A stretch of DNA of 64,000 bases from Oscillospiraceae bacterium (lineage in GTDB: Bacteria > Bacillota > Clostridia > Oscillospirales > Ruminococcaceae): assembly GCA_017550285.1 (NCBI GenBank), contig JAFZPP010000025.1, forward strand, positions 117,890 to 181,889. The letters run 5' to 3'. The position numbers were made by a program, and so were the translations under genes. Position 1 is the first letter of the stretch. Every line of letters starts with the position of its first letter. The notes beneath the pieces were generated by a model, which ran no database searches, was not told where the DNA came from, and was given only the letters and a program-made list of their open reading frames with translations. Positions 22,730 through 32,691 of this stretch are shown in pieces.

Positions 22730-25468
22730 ATGAGAATGATGCGTTCATTCAAGCGTGTGTTGTCCGCTGCGCTCGCAGGAACAATGCTCATGTCCGTGAC
22801 CGGCATGATGCCTGCCGTTTCCGCGGCGGGTGCGTGCACGATCGACACAAACAAGACATATCAGATGATCCGCGGCTTCGGCGGCATCAATCTGCCGGAC
22901 TGGATTTCCGAGGGCGACATGACCGATGCACAGGTGCAGAAGGCATTCGGAAACGGTGCGGATGAACTGGGCTTTACGATCCTGCGAATCTATGTCAGCG
23001 ATGACAGCAATGCGTGGTCGCGTGCGATCCCGACTGCCAAGCGTGCACAGGCACTCGGCGCAACGGTTTTCGCTTCTCCGTGGAATCCGCCTGCGGCAAT
23101 CCGCAATACCGTCAACGGCGGTCTGAACGGCGGAAAATATCAGCTCAAGAAGGACAAGTGGGCTGATTATGCAAAGCACCTGAACAGCTATGTCAAATAT
23201 GTGGAGGGTCAGGGCATCAATCTGTATTCCGTCTCTGTGCAGAATGAGCCGGACTATGCATCGGAATGGACCTACTGGTCTGCAAACGATGTTGCGAGCT
23301 TCATTGCACAGTACGGCAGCGCGGTCAAGGAAGGCACCAATGCAAAGCTGATGTCCGCGGAGAGCTTCCAGTATCAGAAGCCGATTTACAATGCAATTCT
23401 CGGCAATCAGCAGGCAATGGCAAACTGCGACCTCTTCGGTACGCATTTCTACGGCACACAGCGCAGTCAGATGGATTTCCCGCAGCTTGAAAACTGCGGC
23501 AAGGAAATCTGGATGACCGAGGTCTATGTCCCGAACAGCGACAACAATTCCGCAGACCGGTTTCCGGAGGCAGTACAGGTCGCCGAGAATATCCATAACG
23601 GTCTGGTGGTCGGCAATCTGAATGCCTATGTCTGGTGGTATATCCGCCGCCAGTACGGTCCGATGAAGGAGAACGGTCAGATTTCCAAGCGCGGCTATAT
23701 GATGGCACAGTATTCCAAGTATGTCCGCCCGGGCGATGTCCGCATCGACGCAACCGAGCAGCCGAACAACAATATCCTCGTTTCGGCATACAAGCACAGC
23801 GACAAGCAGATCGAGATCGTTGCAATCAACAAGGGCAGCAGCGAAGTCTCGCAGCAGTTCACGGTCAGCAGCCGCAATATTACAAATGTTGACCGCTACC
23901 GCACCGGCGCAAACGAGAACATCGCACAGACAAAGGGCATCAACTATCAGGGCTCCTCGTTCAGTGCACAGCTCCCGGGCAATACCGTTTCCACGTTCGT
24001 TGTCTCACTCGAGAGCGACGGCGTTGCAATGCCGGAGAATCCGAATGAGCCGGTCGTTGTCGAGCCGGAAAAGCCCGACGAAAACGGCTACTATTTCCAT
24101 GATACCTTTGAAGAAAATACCAACAGCTGGGAAGGCAGAGGCTCGGCAACTGCTTCCAAGGGCTCCAATGCATATCAGGGCAGCGGCGCACTGAGCATCT
24201 CCGGCAGAGAAAAGGCATGGAACGGCGCACAGAAAACGCTCAGCTATGCAACCTTTGAGGCAGGCAAGGAATACAGCTTCAGCGCAAATGTCTACAGCGA
24301 AACCGCGCAGAAGGTCATGCTCTCGCTCCAGTATACCGGCTCTGACGGTACAACCCAGTACGATCACATCGCAGATGCCGAGACACAGGGCGGCTATGTC
24401 CAGCTTGCAAATACAAACTACAAGATTCCGGAAGGCGCGTCTTCTCCGGTTCTCTACATTGAGACCGAGGACAGCACAGGCGATCTCTTCCTCGATGAAG
24501 TCATCGGCGCAGTCGCAGGCACCAAGATCGAAGGCGCTAAGGCACAGGCGAAGGCAGGCGATCTCAACGAGGACGGCAAGGTCGATTCCGATGATATCAC
24601 CCTGATGCTGAAATATCTCCTGACCTCCTCCGAGCAGATCAGCGCCCGTGCCGACATGAACAGCGACAAGCGCATCAATTCCGCTGACCTGACAATCCTC
24701 AAGCGTCAGATGCAGACGCCGGCGCAGACCCAGCAGCAGAGCAGCAACAGCGACAACAAAAATAATAACAATAACCAGCAGCAGCAGGTACAGCTCAAGC
24801 CCGGTCAGTGGGATTACAGCTCTGCCGATGTTTCATGGATCAACGGCAGAAAGACCGTTGCAATCAGCTTCGATGACGGTCCGGTCTCCGGCAATACCGC
24901 AAGCCGCATTCAGAATGCACTGACGAAGCAGGGCTTCCACGCAACCTTCTTCTACTGGGGCAACAAGATCAACTCCGGCAACGAAAATGAAATCCGCGAA
25001 GCAGAAAAACGCGGCTTTGAGGTTGCAAACCACACATGGACGCATCCCTATCTGACACAGAAGGATAATAATACAATCGCAAGCGAATACAATCAGACAA
25101 AGGATAAGCTCAACAGCATTCTCGGTGTCAACCGTGATTATCTTGTCCGTCCGCCGTATCTTGCAGTCAATGACAATGTCAAGAATATCATCCCGACGCC
25201 GCTGATTAACTGCGGCATTGACAGCGGCGACTGGAACGGCGCATCCGCACAGCAGATCATCAGCAAGATTCAGCAGGCTGCAAATAACGGCTCGCTAAAC
25301 GGACAGGTTGTACTGATGCACGAGACCTACGACACCACGGCAACGGCTGTGGAACAGCTCTGCCCGTGGCTGGAAGAGCACGGCTATGCAATCGTGACCG
25401 TCTCGGAGATGTTCAAGTACAACAATAAAGAAATGTATAAAGGCAATGTTTATAACAAATGCTTTTAA
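22730..25468 (+). CDS. GH30 (subfamily 8-like) glucuronoxylanase - CBM - dockerin - CE4 deacetylase
   Basis: A 912-aa secreted cellulosomal enzyme that should cut glucuronoxylan and deacetylate it. Signal peptide 1-33. GH30 domain about 36-430: acid/base Glu173 in VQNEPDYASEW, nucleophile Glu264 in IWMTEVYVP; YVWWYIRRQYGPM (301-312) carries the double Arg typical of glucuronate-dependent GH30_8 xylanases, and ISKRGYMMAQYSKYVRPGD fits too. Residues 453-592 resemble CBM22. Dockerin 609-663 has GDLNEDGKVDSDDITLMLKY and ADMNSDKRINSADLTILKRQ. A Gln/Asn-rich linker leads to CE4 (about 705-895) with ISFDDGP, NHTWTH, RPPY, DSGDW and VLMHE, all five CE4 motifs. GGGGGAATTTTAT precedes ATG 22730. Two complementary catalytic domains flank the dockerin. 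Confidence 0.95.
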   Translation: MRMMRSFKRVLSAALAGTMLMSVTGMMPAVSAAGACTIDTNKTYQMIRGFGGINLPDWISEGDMTDAQVQKAFGNGADELGFTILRIYVSDDSNAWSRAIPTAKRAQALGATVFASPWNPPAAIRNTVNGGLNGGKYQLKKDKWADYAKHLNSYVKYVEGQGINLYSVSVQNEPDYASEWTYWSANDVASFIAQYGSAVKEGTNAKLMSAESFQYQKPIYNAILGNQQAMANCDLFGTHFYGTQRSQMDFPQLENCGKEIWMTEVYVPNSDNNSADRFPEAVQVAENIHNGLVVGNLNAYVWWYIRRQYGPMKENGQISKRGYMMAQYSKYVRPGDVRIDATEQPNNNILVSAYKHSDKQIEIVAINKGSSEVSQQFTVSSRNITNVDRYRTGANENIAQTKGINYQGSSFSAQLPGNTVSTFVVSLESDGVAMPENPNEPVVVEPEKPDENGYYFHDTFEENTNSWEGRGSATASKGSNAYQGSGALSISGREKAWNGAQKTLSYATFEAGKEYSFSANVYSETAQKVMLSLQYTGSDGTTQYDHIADAETQGGYVQLANTNYKIPEGASSPVLYIETEDSTGDLFLDEVIGAVAGTKIEGAKAQAKAGDLNEDGKVDSDDITLMLKYLLTSSEQISARADMNSDKRINSADLTILKRQMQTPAQTQQQSSNSDNKNNNNNQQQQVQLKPGQWDYSSADVSWINGRKTVAISFDDGPVSGNTASRIQNALTKQGFHATFFYWGNKINSGNENEIREAEKRGFEVANHTWTHPYLTQKDNNTIASEYNQTKDKLNSILGVNRDYLVRPPYLAVNDNVKNIIPTPLINCGIDSGDWNGASAQQIISKIQQAANNGSLNGQVVLMHETYDTTATAVEQLCPWLEEHGYAIVTVSEMFKYNNKEMYKGNVYNKCF

Positions 25469-25486
25469 TATTACCCCTTTTTTTCC

Positions 25487-25522
25487 GCCTCTGTTATGAA
25501 AATAACAGAGGCGTTCATTTTT
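25487..25522 (+). terminator. terminator of the xylanase gene
   Basis: Perfect stem GCCTCTGTTAT (25487-25497) with 25502-25512 and a GAAA tetraloop, followed by GTTCATTTTT. Confidence 0.85.
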
Positions 25523-25549
25523 CAGGCGAGCGGGCGATCCAATGAATTA

Positions 25550-25598
25550 TTTTATCGCCGATTATATAGTTGATAAAATCAAGAGAATGTGCTATAAT
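25550..25598 (+). promoter_or_regulatory. promoter with overlapping inverted repeat for the AlbA-type regulator
   Basis: TTGATA (25570-25575), 17 bases, TATAAT (25593-25598). TTTTATC (25550-25556) and GATAAAA (25572-25578) form an inverted repeat with a 15-base centre overlapping the -35, a likely operator for autoregulation. Confidence 0.65.
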
Positions 25599-25635
25599 AA
25601 TGAAAAAAGTATCAGCTCAAAAAGGAGGTACCGCC

Positions 25636-27219
25636 GTGATTGACCTGAACCATCTCGAAAAATATACCGAAAACAACCGCATCGAAGCGAAAAAAGCGCT
25701 CGGCGGTCTGCCGCACAGCATCTGGGAAACCTATTCCGCATTTGCAAATACCCTCGGCGGCATCATTCTGCTCGGCGTCGAGGAATATAAGGATAAAACC
25801 CTGCATACGATTGATCTGCCCGAGCCCGAGAGCCTGATCAAAGAGTTCTGGGATGCGATCAATAACCCCAAAAAAGCAAGCGTCAACCTGCTGACCGGCA
25901 AGCATGTCCGGATCGAAGAAATCAACGGCGACCATATCATCGTGATTGAGGTGCCCCGTGCACAGCGATATTATAAGCCCGTTTATGTGGACGGCAATCC
26001 GGTTTCCGGCACCTACCGCCGCAACGGTGAGGGCGATTATCACTGCACCGAAGAGGAAATGCGCGCCATGTACCGCGATGCGAGCATCAAGACACAGGAT
26101 ATGACCGTGCTCGAAAATATGGACAGCTCGGTATTCTGCGCAGAAAGCATCCGAAACTACCGGCAGCGCATGAAGCTCTCGCGCCCGAATCATGTCTGGG
26201 AAACGCTCGACGATGACGAATTTCTGATGAAGCTCGGTGCAACCGGCATCGGCGAGGACGGCAAGGTGCATCCGACTGCCGCCGGTCTGCTGATGTTCGG
26301 CTATGAATATGAAATCCTGCGCGAGTATCCGAATTATTTTCTCGATTACCGCGAGGAATTTGATGATGTCCACCGCTGGACCGACCGCTTTATCTCCTCT
26401 TCCGGCGACTGGAGCGGCAATGTGTTCGATTTCTATTTTCATGTGTACAATAAATTGCAGCTCGGTCTGAAAGTCCCCTTTGAAATGCAGGGCGGCTTCC
26501 GCGTGGACGATACGCCGGTGCATAAGGCGATCCGTGAAGCACTCGCAAACTGTCTTGTCAATGCCGATTACTACGGGCGCAGAGGGCTCGTGATTGTTCG
26601 GAAACGCCATAAAATCACCATGTCCAATCCCGGCGATTTCCGTGTCGAGCTTGCCGAAGCGCGCTCCGGCGGCATGTCTGATCCGCGAAACGGCATCATG
26701 ATGAAAATGTTTAATTTAATTGATATCGGCGAACGCGCCGGCAGCGGTATCCCGAGCATTCTGTATGTCTGGAAGCAGCAGGGCTGGGCGGCGCCGACCG
26801 TCAAGCAATCCTTCGAGCCGAACCGCATCAAGCTGACGCTCCCGCTTTCCGACGGCACCGACGAGGACAAGGTGACGATAAACGCTGATGCACACAGCGG
26901 GAGTGACGATAAAATGACGATAAACCGTGATGAACACGGCGAAAGTGACGATAAAGTGACGATAAGCCTTGATACGCATGACGAGAATGACGATAACAGT
27001 GACGATAACGGCAAAGAAGTGACGATCACATCCGAAACGCAGAAGGCAATGATTATCGACTATCTGACGGACCGTGCAGAGGGAACCGTCGCAGAGCTGT
27101 CAGAGCTGCTCGGCGTCAAATCATCGCGCGTGAAAAAACTGATCTATGAGCTGATTGCGGATAATATCGTCGTCGCAAAGGGCGCAAACCGCAACCGCAC
27201 CTATAAACTGAAAGCATGA
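25636..27219 (+). CDS. AlbA_2/Schlafen-type ATP-binding protein with C-terminal winged helix
   Basis: About 527 aa, cytosolic, probable DNA-binding regulator. Residues 1-120 are an AlbA_2 domain (ENNRIEAKKALGGLPHSIWETYSAFANTLGGIILLGVEE, then IIVIEVPRAQRYYKPVYVDG). The middle carries a GHKL-like ATPase fold (HKAIREALANCLVNADYYGRRGLVIVRKRHKITMSNPG with the N-box Asn, and ERAGSGIPSILYVWKQQG). Residues about 415-465 hold three imperfect copies of a DDKVTINxDxH unit. The last 60 residues (QKAMIIDYLTDRAEGTVAELSELLGVKSSRVKKLIYELI) form a winged helix. Many relatives are annotated 'putative DNA binding domain protein' and regulate nearby genes. The start is GTG 25636 with AAAGGAGGT at 25621-25629. 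Its promoter overlaps an inverted repeat. Confidence 0.85.
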   Translation: MIDLNHLEKYTENNRIEAKKALGGLPHSIWETYSAFANTLGGIILLGVEEYKDKTLHTIDLPEPESLIKEFWDAINNPKKASVNLLTGKHVRIEEINGDHIIVIEVPRAQRYYKPVYVDGNPVSGTYRRNGEGDYHCTEEEMRAMYRDASIKTQDMTVLENMDSSVFCAESIRNYRQRMKLSRPNHVWETLDDDEFLMKLGATGIGEDGKVHPTAAGLLMFGYEYEILREYPNYFLDYREEFDDVHRWTDRFISSSGDWSGNVFDFYFHVYNKLQLGLKVPFEMQGGFRVDDTPVHKAIREALANCLVNADYYGRRGLVIVRKRHKITMSNPGDFRVELAEARSGGMSDPRNGIMMKMFNLIDIGERAGSGIPSILYVWKQQGWAAPTVKQSFEPNRIKLTLPLSDGTDEDKVTINADAHSGSDDKMTINRDEHGESDDKVTISLDTHDENDDNSDDNGKEVTITSETQKAMIIDYLTDRAEGTVAELSELLGVKSSRVKKLIYELIADNIVVAKGANRNRTYKLKA

Positions 27220-27243
27220 ATGCACCAAACGATACAAAAATTC

Positions 27244-27275
27244 TGCCCCTGAGCGTGGCAAAGCGCTCAGGGGCA
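27244..27275. terminator. hairpin between converging genes
   Basis: Perfect 12-bp stem TGCCCCTGAGCG (27244-27255) with 27264-27275; no long T-run. Confidence 0.65.
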
Positions 27276-27280
27276 TTGTG

Positions 27281-27571
27281 TTAATCATACCATGAAAAAT
27301 CAGCGGTTATTTTCACTGTGTATTGCATTTTTGACTGACCCGAAATATGTGCCTTTATGATATCATGTATTTTCTTCATGCATTTTTCTTCCTCATTCGC
27401 TGAAAACCATAGGATCAAATTATCATCCAGATCGCACACGTTGTCGGTTGCTTCTAATTCAAGTTCGGGAATCTTTTTCATGAGAAAAACATACACCTCG
27501 TCTGTGATGCCAAGTTCCTTCTCAATGTCCAATTTTCCGCAGCCATAATCATAAAAATGTACTTTTATCAT
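27281..27571 (-). CDS. 96-aa acidic protein of unknown function
   Basis: Begins MIKVHFYDYGCGKLDIEKELGITDEVYVFLMKKIPELE and ends TVKITADFSWYD. Alternating strands and helices with net negative charge; no recognised family. A good site (AGAGAGGTACAA) precedes ATG 27571, so the gene is probably real. It sits alone between the AlbA regulator and the large surface-protein cluster. It could be a small immunity-type or adaptor protein, but nothing shows this directly. Confidence 0.6.
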   Translation of the reverse strand: MIKVHFYDYGCGKLDIEKELGITDEVYVFLMKKIPELELEATDNVCDLDDNLILWFSANEEEKCMKKIHDIIKAHISGQSKMQYTVKITADFSWYD

Positions 27572-27652
27572 TTTGTACCTCTCTGTCCGTACCGGTATAT
27601 TATTAGATCACAGCCCGAACAGACCGGCTCGCACACTAAAAATCGCAGCCGA

Positions 27653-27696
27653 AAAGCAGAGAGCCTGCTGCCGAAAAGACAGCAAGCTCCCTTTTT
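27653..27696. terminator. bidirectional terminator at the end of the surface-protein cluster
   Basis: GAGCCTGCTG (27661-27670) pairs with CAGCAAGCTC (27680-27689), one G-U. The plus side ends CCCTTTTTG and the minus side TGCTTTTCGG. Confidence 0.7.
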
Positions 27697-27715
27697 GTAC
27701 TGTATATATCAGTGC

Positions 27716-30700
27716 TCACCTTTTCGCGGCGATTTGTATGATATCATCCCATGAAATCGGTTCATACGATACAAGCACACGGACGTAATACTCCATGATG
27801 CACCAGAAGTCATCGCCGTCAACCTTGCCGTCTCTGTTAATATCGGATGCCGTTTGAACCATCGGATCAAGCTGCGGGTCTGCATAGACCAGACTGCCCT
27901 CAACATAGATTTGCAGCGCAAAATATGCATCGAGCACCGAGACCTTGCCGTCCAGCGACGCATCGCCGCGCGGCGCGACCCGAATCTTGACCGGAATCTC
28001 CAGCGAATCCTCGCCTTTGAACAGCTTTTCACGCAGCTCGCCCATAAATCTGTCATCGCTGAACCGGCTGAGCATTTCATCCGCATAGATCGTGAAGGTC
28101 AGCGTCTGCTCGACCTTCTGATTCTTCTGCCAGAGGGTTGCGGGCGACAGCTTCGGGTCTTCCAGATGCAGCAGCGGTGCAATGCCGCGCGATTCGCCGA
28201 CAGACTTCGTCGAACCGTCTGCAAGCGTTTCTGTGCCGCGCACCAGAATCTCCGGCGAGAAGATGTCCTCCATCATATCATCGCCGAGGAAGAGGCGTGT
28301 ATCATCCGCACAGAAATTCGCATTGTTCGTATAGACTGCGATCTCATACTCACAGTGCACGCCGGTCGTCACAACCGGACCGGTTTCAATCGGATTCGTT
28401 ACAGTCGTGGTTGTTGTTGTAATGATATCCGAATCGTGCGGGGTCGTGGTGGTTGTGGTGATCGTGGTCGTTGTGGTAGTCGTTGTAGTAGTCGTGGTGG
28501 TGGTCGTTGTAGTTGTAGTAGTGGTTGTTGTGGAAGTTGTAGTTGTCGGTTTGGTGGAAGTCGGCGTTGTCGGCTTCGGGGTCATGGTGGTCGGAACCGT
28601 AGACGTCGGTGTTGTAGAGGTCGGCGTGGTAGAGGTCGGCGTGGTAGTCGTAGTCGTGGTAGTCGTAGTGGTGGTCGTAGTGGTGGTTGTTGTTGTCGTC
28701 GTATCGGCTGCGATCTTCTCGATCAGCGCCTGAATCAGCGAAGAATCGGATGCGTCAATACTGCCGTCACCGTTCATATCCGCACACATACTGGACGCCG
28801 GATCAAGCGGATTCGGCTTTCCCGCACCCAGAAGACCTGCAACTTCCAGAACTCTGTCAGAATCTGCCTTCGTAATTTTTCCGTCTTTGACGACATCGCC
28901 GAAATAACGGATATTGATGCCCGCCTTCTCTGCATTGTCCCGAACATCGGAATAATAATCGCAGATCAGCGTTGCATCCTCATCAATCATGGTCGGATCA
29001 AATTCGCATTTCGGATTGCGGACTGCAATCGAACCGTCATACAGGCTGCCGACGAATGCATTGGCACCGATCGACGTAACCGTTTTCGGAACATCAATGT
29101 CAATCAGATTTGTACAGCCGCGGAAGGCATCCTTCGGAATCGAGGTCAGACCGTTCGGCAGCTCGATCGTACCGACTTCATCGAAATACTGCTTATAATC
29201 CGGATTCTCGCACAGATCGCCCTTGCCCGTGATCACGAGCTTGCTTCCGCCGATCAGCATCCATGTCAGGGCATCCGTCGGGGTCGTGCCGCTTGCAGGC
29301 TTTCCGCAGTTGCCGTAATCCGTCACAAGCTCATCCCATTCGCAGATATACATCATACCGCTGCCACTACTGCCGGTATCGGGGAAATCACGCCATGTGC
29401 CGGCATTGCCGGGCGTACCGTTTCCACCGTAGGTTGTGCAGAGCGCTGCATAATCCTCGTGACCGGTCTCCTTGCCTTCTGCGTGGCCGTTATCCGGCTG
29501 TTCCGGTGCCGATTCCCAGTGAATAAACTCTGTGAAATCCTCATCGGTGACCCACGTCCAGTTACCTTCTTCGGTCTTATCCGTCGCACCGATCCAGCAG
29601 TCATTTCTGCCGTCGCCGGTATTGACCAGCATCTCGCATGTCAGATTATTCTCAATCTGGGAATTTATGGTAATCAGATGTCCGCCGATCTTTTCGCAGG
29701 CAGCCTCCGCTTCCTCCCAAGTCTTTGCATCAGTGAAAATCTGATAGCGGTGACCGCCGAAGAGACGGTAATCCGGAATCGGCTGATATGCCGTTGCAAA
29801 GTCGGAGCCAGTCACGGAATTGAGCGTGATCTTTTTGTCCTTGAGACTGCGCATCGTGAATTTGAAGTATCCGGGACAGGAATCATCTGCCGGATTATAA
29901 TTCAGATCAAGCTCCGAAACATCAATACTGACAATCGTCTCCTGACCCTTGGGCAGCAACACGGCATTATTCTTCAAACCCTTGAGAATCGGGTTGAGAT
30001 AATAGCTCTTTCTGCCGGAAAGCGTTGCAAAATCATAATAACCGTAATCTGCATTGATCCGGATTGAAAAATCAAAGAGCAGTACGCAATCCTCTTCGGA
30101 TGTCAGCGAAAAGTTGATCGTCCGGAGCGGATTTGCCTTGAGATTGGCAGTATAACCGACATATGTCGCATAATAGGAATCATCCGGATTACCGACCGCC
30201 GTTTTACCGAGCTCGATTTCCGACTCCGGAACCGTCTTCGGGCTGCTGACCGAAATCAAGCCCTTCTCAACCGTTGTCGTATCCGGCATATTGGTCACCA
30301 TGGCATACTTTTTCAGCGGGGCGCTGATCGGCATGTCATAGGAACCGGTTTCCATGTCCTCTGCAATATTCACATAGAATGTCAGCGTATGGAAATCCAG
30401 ATTCTGCGGAATCCAGATCTCATTTACCGCAGGAGCATACTGCAAATTGGCGAGATCGGAAACCGTGCCGTCACCGTTGACACGATTACCGGCGAGGAGT
30501 TCGACAGAATTGTCGTCAATGAGTTTCTCCTCAAAGACCGGCGTAACGCCATCCGGAAGCGCCACGCACATATCACCGGAATGTGTAAAGCCGCTGTATT
30601 TGCGCGTGATCGTAAACGGAACCTTCTTTGCGCCCTGATAGGTGCTGACCTTATCGCCGTAATAGGTCGGGGGCGGCAGAACGGTGATCGTACCGCTGTA

Positions 30701-32614
30701 GACCGCCGTCGGGACAGGCACTCTGCCGGTTGTATATGCACTGCTGACAGTCAGTTCCATCGGATAAACACCCGGCTCGGTATCCTCCGGAATGTCGAAC
30801 ATAATGTCAAACTTTCTGTCTTTATTTGTTTGGTTGTCCGGATAGAAGGAAACAGCAACCGGCTTGCCGTCTGATGACAAGACCTTGCTAAACTTTGTGG
30901 TTGTCTGATCGCCGTCCTCAGAATAGGCGATGCCTTCCACCCCGCCTGCTTCCTTCAAAACCGGCTGCACTGCCGGATCAAAGTTCAGATATGTCAGACC
31001 CGTCTGGTATTTGTCATCCGGCGTCATTGTCACAGTATACGGAACATACTGATCACCGGCATAGACGGTAATATTTGCACCTTCAAAGACCGTGACCGGA
31101 TCCGGCGCAGTATACTCACCGATACTCGGCGCAGCAATATACGGATTGACATTATCCGGATAGGTCATCGTTTCAAGATACAGATCGAGCTTGGTCTGGT
31201 CCGTCGAATCAATCTTCCGGTCGCCGTTGAAATCCGCATTGCGGAGCCCCTGCACGGAAAGTTCTGCTTTATGCGCAATATAGTCATTCAGCAGCGCGGA
31301 ATCATCCGCATTGACCTCGCCGTCAACATTGACGTCGCCGCGCTTGTTCAGCGCACAGAATTTGAATTTAAATATCGAACTGCCTGCCGCATACTCGTCT
31401 GCGGTAGAATCCTTGTAGCCGCAGATCGTCATCTCGGCACTTGAATTTAACATGCTGACACAGTCGTGGAAGAGCTCACACTCCGGATTCAGAATCGTGA
31501 TCTTTTCCATTTTGCTGTTCCCGAATGCGCCTGTGGAGATCATATTCACATGCTCCGGAATAGTAACCTCTTTCAGTTTGGTGCAGGAATAAAACGCATT
31601 ATGTCCAATGGTTCCCAGACTGCCCGGGAATATCACCTCGGTGAGATTCCGGGCGCCCTGGAATGCCTGATCCCCAATCACAGTGACACCTTCCGGAACA
31701 GCATATTTTGTCGCCGGACTGCCGAGCGGATATTGCAGAATCCTGTTCTTCGTCTTGGTCATCAGAACATTATTTACAGCGCAGTAGGAACAGTTGTCAT
31801 CCGAAACTGCGATTGTTTCCAGTGCATCACAGCCGAAGCCGATTGCCTGATCAATCTGCTCCACACTCGCAGGGATATAGATATATTTCAGATCAGAGCA
31901 GTACGAAAATGCCTGCGCGCCGATGTATTTCACACCGGAATTGACCACAATACCCGTGATCTTTGAATCACCGAATGCACCGCCGGCAATCGACTTGATC
32001 CCGTCCGGAAGCAGCACATTGCCGGTTGCAGTCTGACCGGTGAACAGAATGCCGTTGACAATTACCATGCCATTCTGCGGGGGTTTATTGGTCTGCCATG
32101 CCGTACCTTTCATCGCATAGCAGCCGACACGCATGAGCGAATCCGGAATATTCACACTGGTCAGATTCTTACAGTTTCTGAACGCATTGTCCCCTATCGA
32201 GCCAAGCGTCTCCGGCAGCGTGACCGCTTTCAGATTCGGCATATCCAAAAAGGCATACTGCGGAATACGGGTGATTCCTTCACCGATTACGATTTCCCGA
32301 ACCTGCTCAATGATATCCTTCCGGAGCCACGGTGTCTCCACACCGAGTCCGCGAAAATCACGGATATTGCCCGTTCCGGAGAATGAAAGCAGTCCCGTAA
32401 CGGGATTCAGAGACCACCCAATCTCAGCGCTCTTTTCGCCGCAGGCTCCCGAATAAGTGCTTTCTGCCATGACAGAAGCCTTTGCCTGTGCAACCGCCGC
32501 AGAGACAGACACATCCGGTGTCTCCTGTGCAGACGCGGGCAGACACATCACTGCACCGTTGCAGGTCATCACAACGGCAGCAACGAAAGAAACCAACCGC
32601 TTCCTGTGTTTCAT
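27716..32614 (-). CDS. giant secreted LRR_5 / cohesin-like / C-type lectin / triple dockerin protein
   Basis: A 1632-aa surface protein. Order: signal peptide (1-29); BspA-type LRR_5 repeats (about 85-400, e.g. LGSIGDNAFRNCKNLTSVNI); dockerin 1 (about 423-485); two cohesin-like beta-sandwiches (about 505-645 and 650-790, each starting with an AGD/QGAKKVPxTV strand and ending in a GTITVL-like strand); a beta-rich region; a C-type-lectin domain (about 953-1092) with WIGATDKTEEGNWTWV, QPDN and YICEW; a second short LRR piece; dockerin 2 (about 1238-1300); a Thr tract (about 1303-1403); a C-terminal module; dockerin 3 (1548-1610) and the tail YEPISWDDIIQIA. A paralogue is at 37317. The own promoter is at 32718-32746. 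Probably an adhesin or cellulosome-linked receptor; ligand unknown. Confidence 0.9.
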   Translation of the reverse strand: MKHRKRLVSFVAAVVMTCNGAVMCLPASAQETPDVSVSAAVAQAKASVMAESTYSGACGEKSAEIGWSLNPVTGLLSFSGTGNIRDFRGLGVETPWLRKDIIEQVREIVIGEGITRIPQYAFLDMPNLKAVTLPETLGSIGDNAFRNCKNLTSVNIPDSLMRVGCYAMKGTAWQTNKPPQNGMVIVNGILFTGQTATGNVLLPDGIKSIAGGAFGDSKITGIVVNSGVKYIGAQAFSYCSDLKYIYIPASVEQIDQAIGFGCDALETIAVSDDNCSYCAVNNVLMTKTKNRILQYPLGSPATKYAVPEGVTVIGDQAFQGARNLTEVIFPGSLGTIGHNAFYSCTKLKEVTIPEHVNMISTGAFGNSKMEKITILNPECELFHDCVSMLNSSAEMTICGYKDSTADEYAAGSSIFKFKFCALNKRGDVNVDGEVNADDSALLNDYIAHKAELSVQGLRNADFNGDRKIDSTDQTKLDLYLETMTYPDNVNPYIAAPSIGEYTAPDPVTVFEGANITVYAGDQYVPYTVTMTPDDKYQTGLTYLNFDPAVQPVLKEAGGVEGIAYSEDGDQTTTKFSKVLSSDGKPVAVSFYPDNQTNKDRKFDIMFDIPEDTEPGVYPMELTVSSAYTTGRVPVPTAVYSGTITVLPPPTYYGDKVSTYQGAKKVPFTITRKYSGFTHSGDMCVALPDGVTPVFEEKLIDDNSVELLAGNRVNGDGTVSDLANLQYAPAVNEIWIPQNLDFHTLTFYVNIAEDMETGSYDMPISAPLKKYAMVTNMPDTTTVEKGLISVSSPKTVPESEIELGKTAVGNPDDSYYATYVGYTANLKANPLRTINFSLTSEEDCVLLFDFSIRINADYGYYDFATLSGRKSYYLNPILKGLKNNAVLLPKGQETIVSIDVSELDLNYNPADDSCPGYFKFTMRSLKDKKITLNSVTGSDFATAYQPIPDYRLFGGHRYQIFTDAKTWEEAEAACEKIGGHLITINSQIENNLTCEMLVNTGDGRNDCWIGATDKTEEGNWTWVTDEDFTEFIHWESAPEQPDNGHAEGKETGHEDYAALCTTYGGNGTPGNAGTWRDFPDTGSSGSGMMYICEWDELVTDYGNCGKPASGTTPTDALTWMLIGGSKLVITGKGDLCENPDYKQYFDEVGTIELPNGLTSIPKDAFRGCTNLIDIDVPKTVTSIGANAFVGSLYDGSIAVRNPKCEFDPTMIDEDATLICDYYSDVRDNAEKAGINIRYFGDVVKDGKITKADSDRVLEVAGLLGAGKPNPLDPASSMCADMNGDGSIDASDSSLIQALIEKIAADTTTTTTTTTTTTTTTTTTTTTPTSTTPTSTTPTSTVPTTMTPKPTTPTSTKPTTTTSTTTTTTTTTTTTTTTTTTTTTTTITTTTTTPHDSDIITTTTTTVTNPIETGPVVTTGVHCEYEIAVYTNNANFCADDTRLFLGDDMMEDIFSPEILVRGTETLADGSTKSVGESRGIAPLLHLEDPKLSPATLWQKNQKVEQTLTFTIYADEMLSRFSDDRFMGELREKLFKGEDSLEIPVKIRVAPRGDASLDGKVSVLDAYFALQIYVEGSLVYADPQLDPMVQTASDINRDGKVDGDDFWCIMEYYVRVLVSYEPISWDDIIQIAAKR
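28404..28702 (-). repeat. Thr-codon tract (linker) in the 1632-aa protein
   Basis: About 100 codons almost entirely ACN (Thr) on the minus strand, interrupted by PTSTTPTSTTPTSTVP. A typical O-glycosylated-style linker; the tract can change length by codon-sized slippage. Confidence 0.9.
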
Positions 32615-32691
32615 ATTTGACTCATTCCTCTCTTCATTGCGTCAAAATCCTGGTCATCAAGCCGCGCAGACATCCGTCCTTCCGCGGCTGA

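Noticed and set aside
28407..28733. Poly-Val open frame on the plus strand (also near 36318-36842, 35268-35639, 44120-44500 and 45074-45400)
   Set aside because: These are the exact antisense of Thr-rich linkers (ACN read backwards gives NGT, i.e. Val/Gly/Cys-type codons). No ribosome sites.
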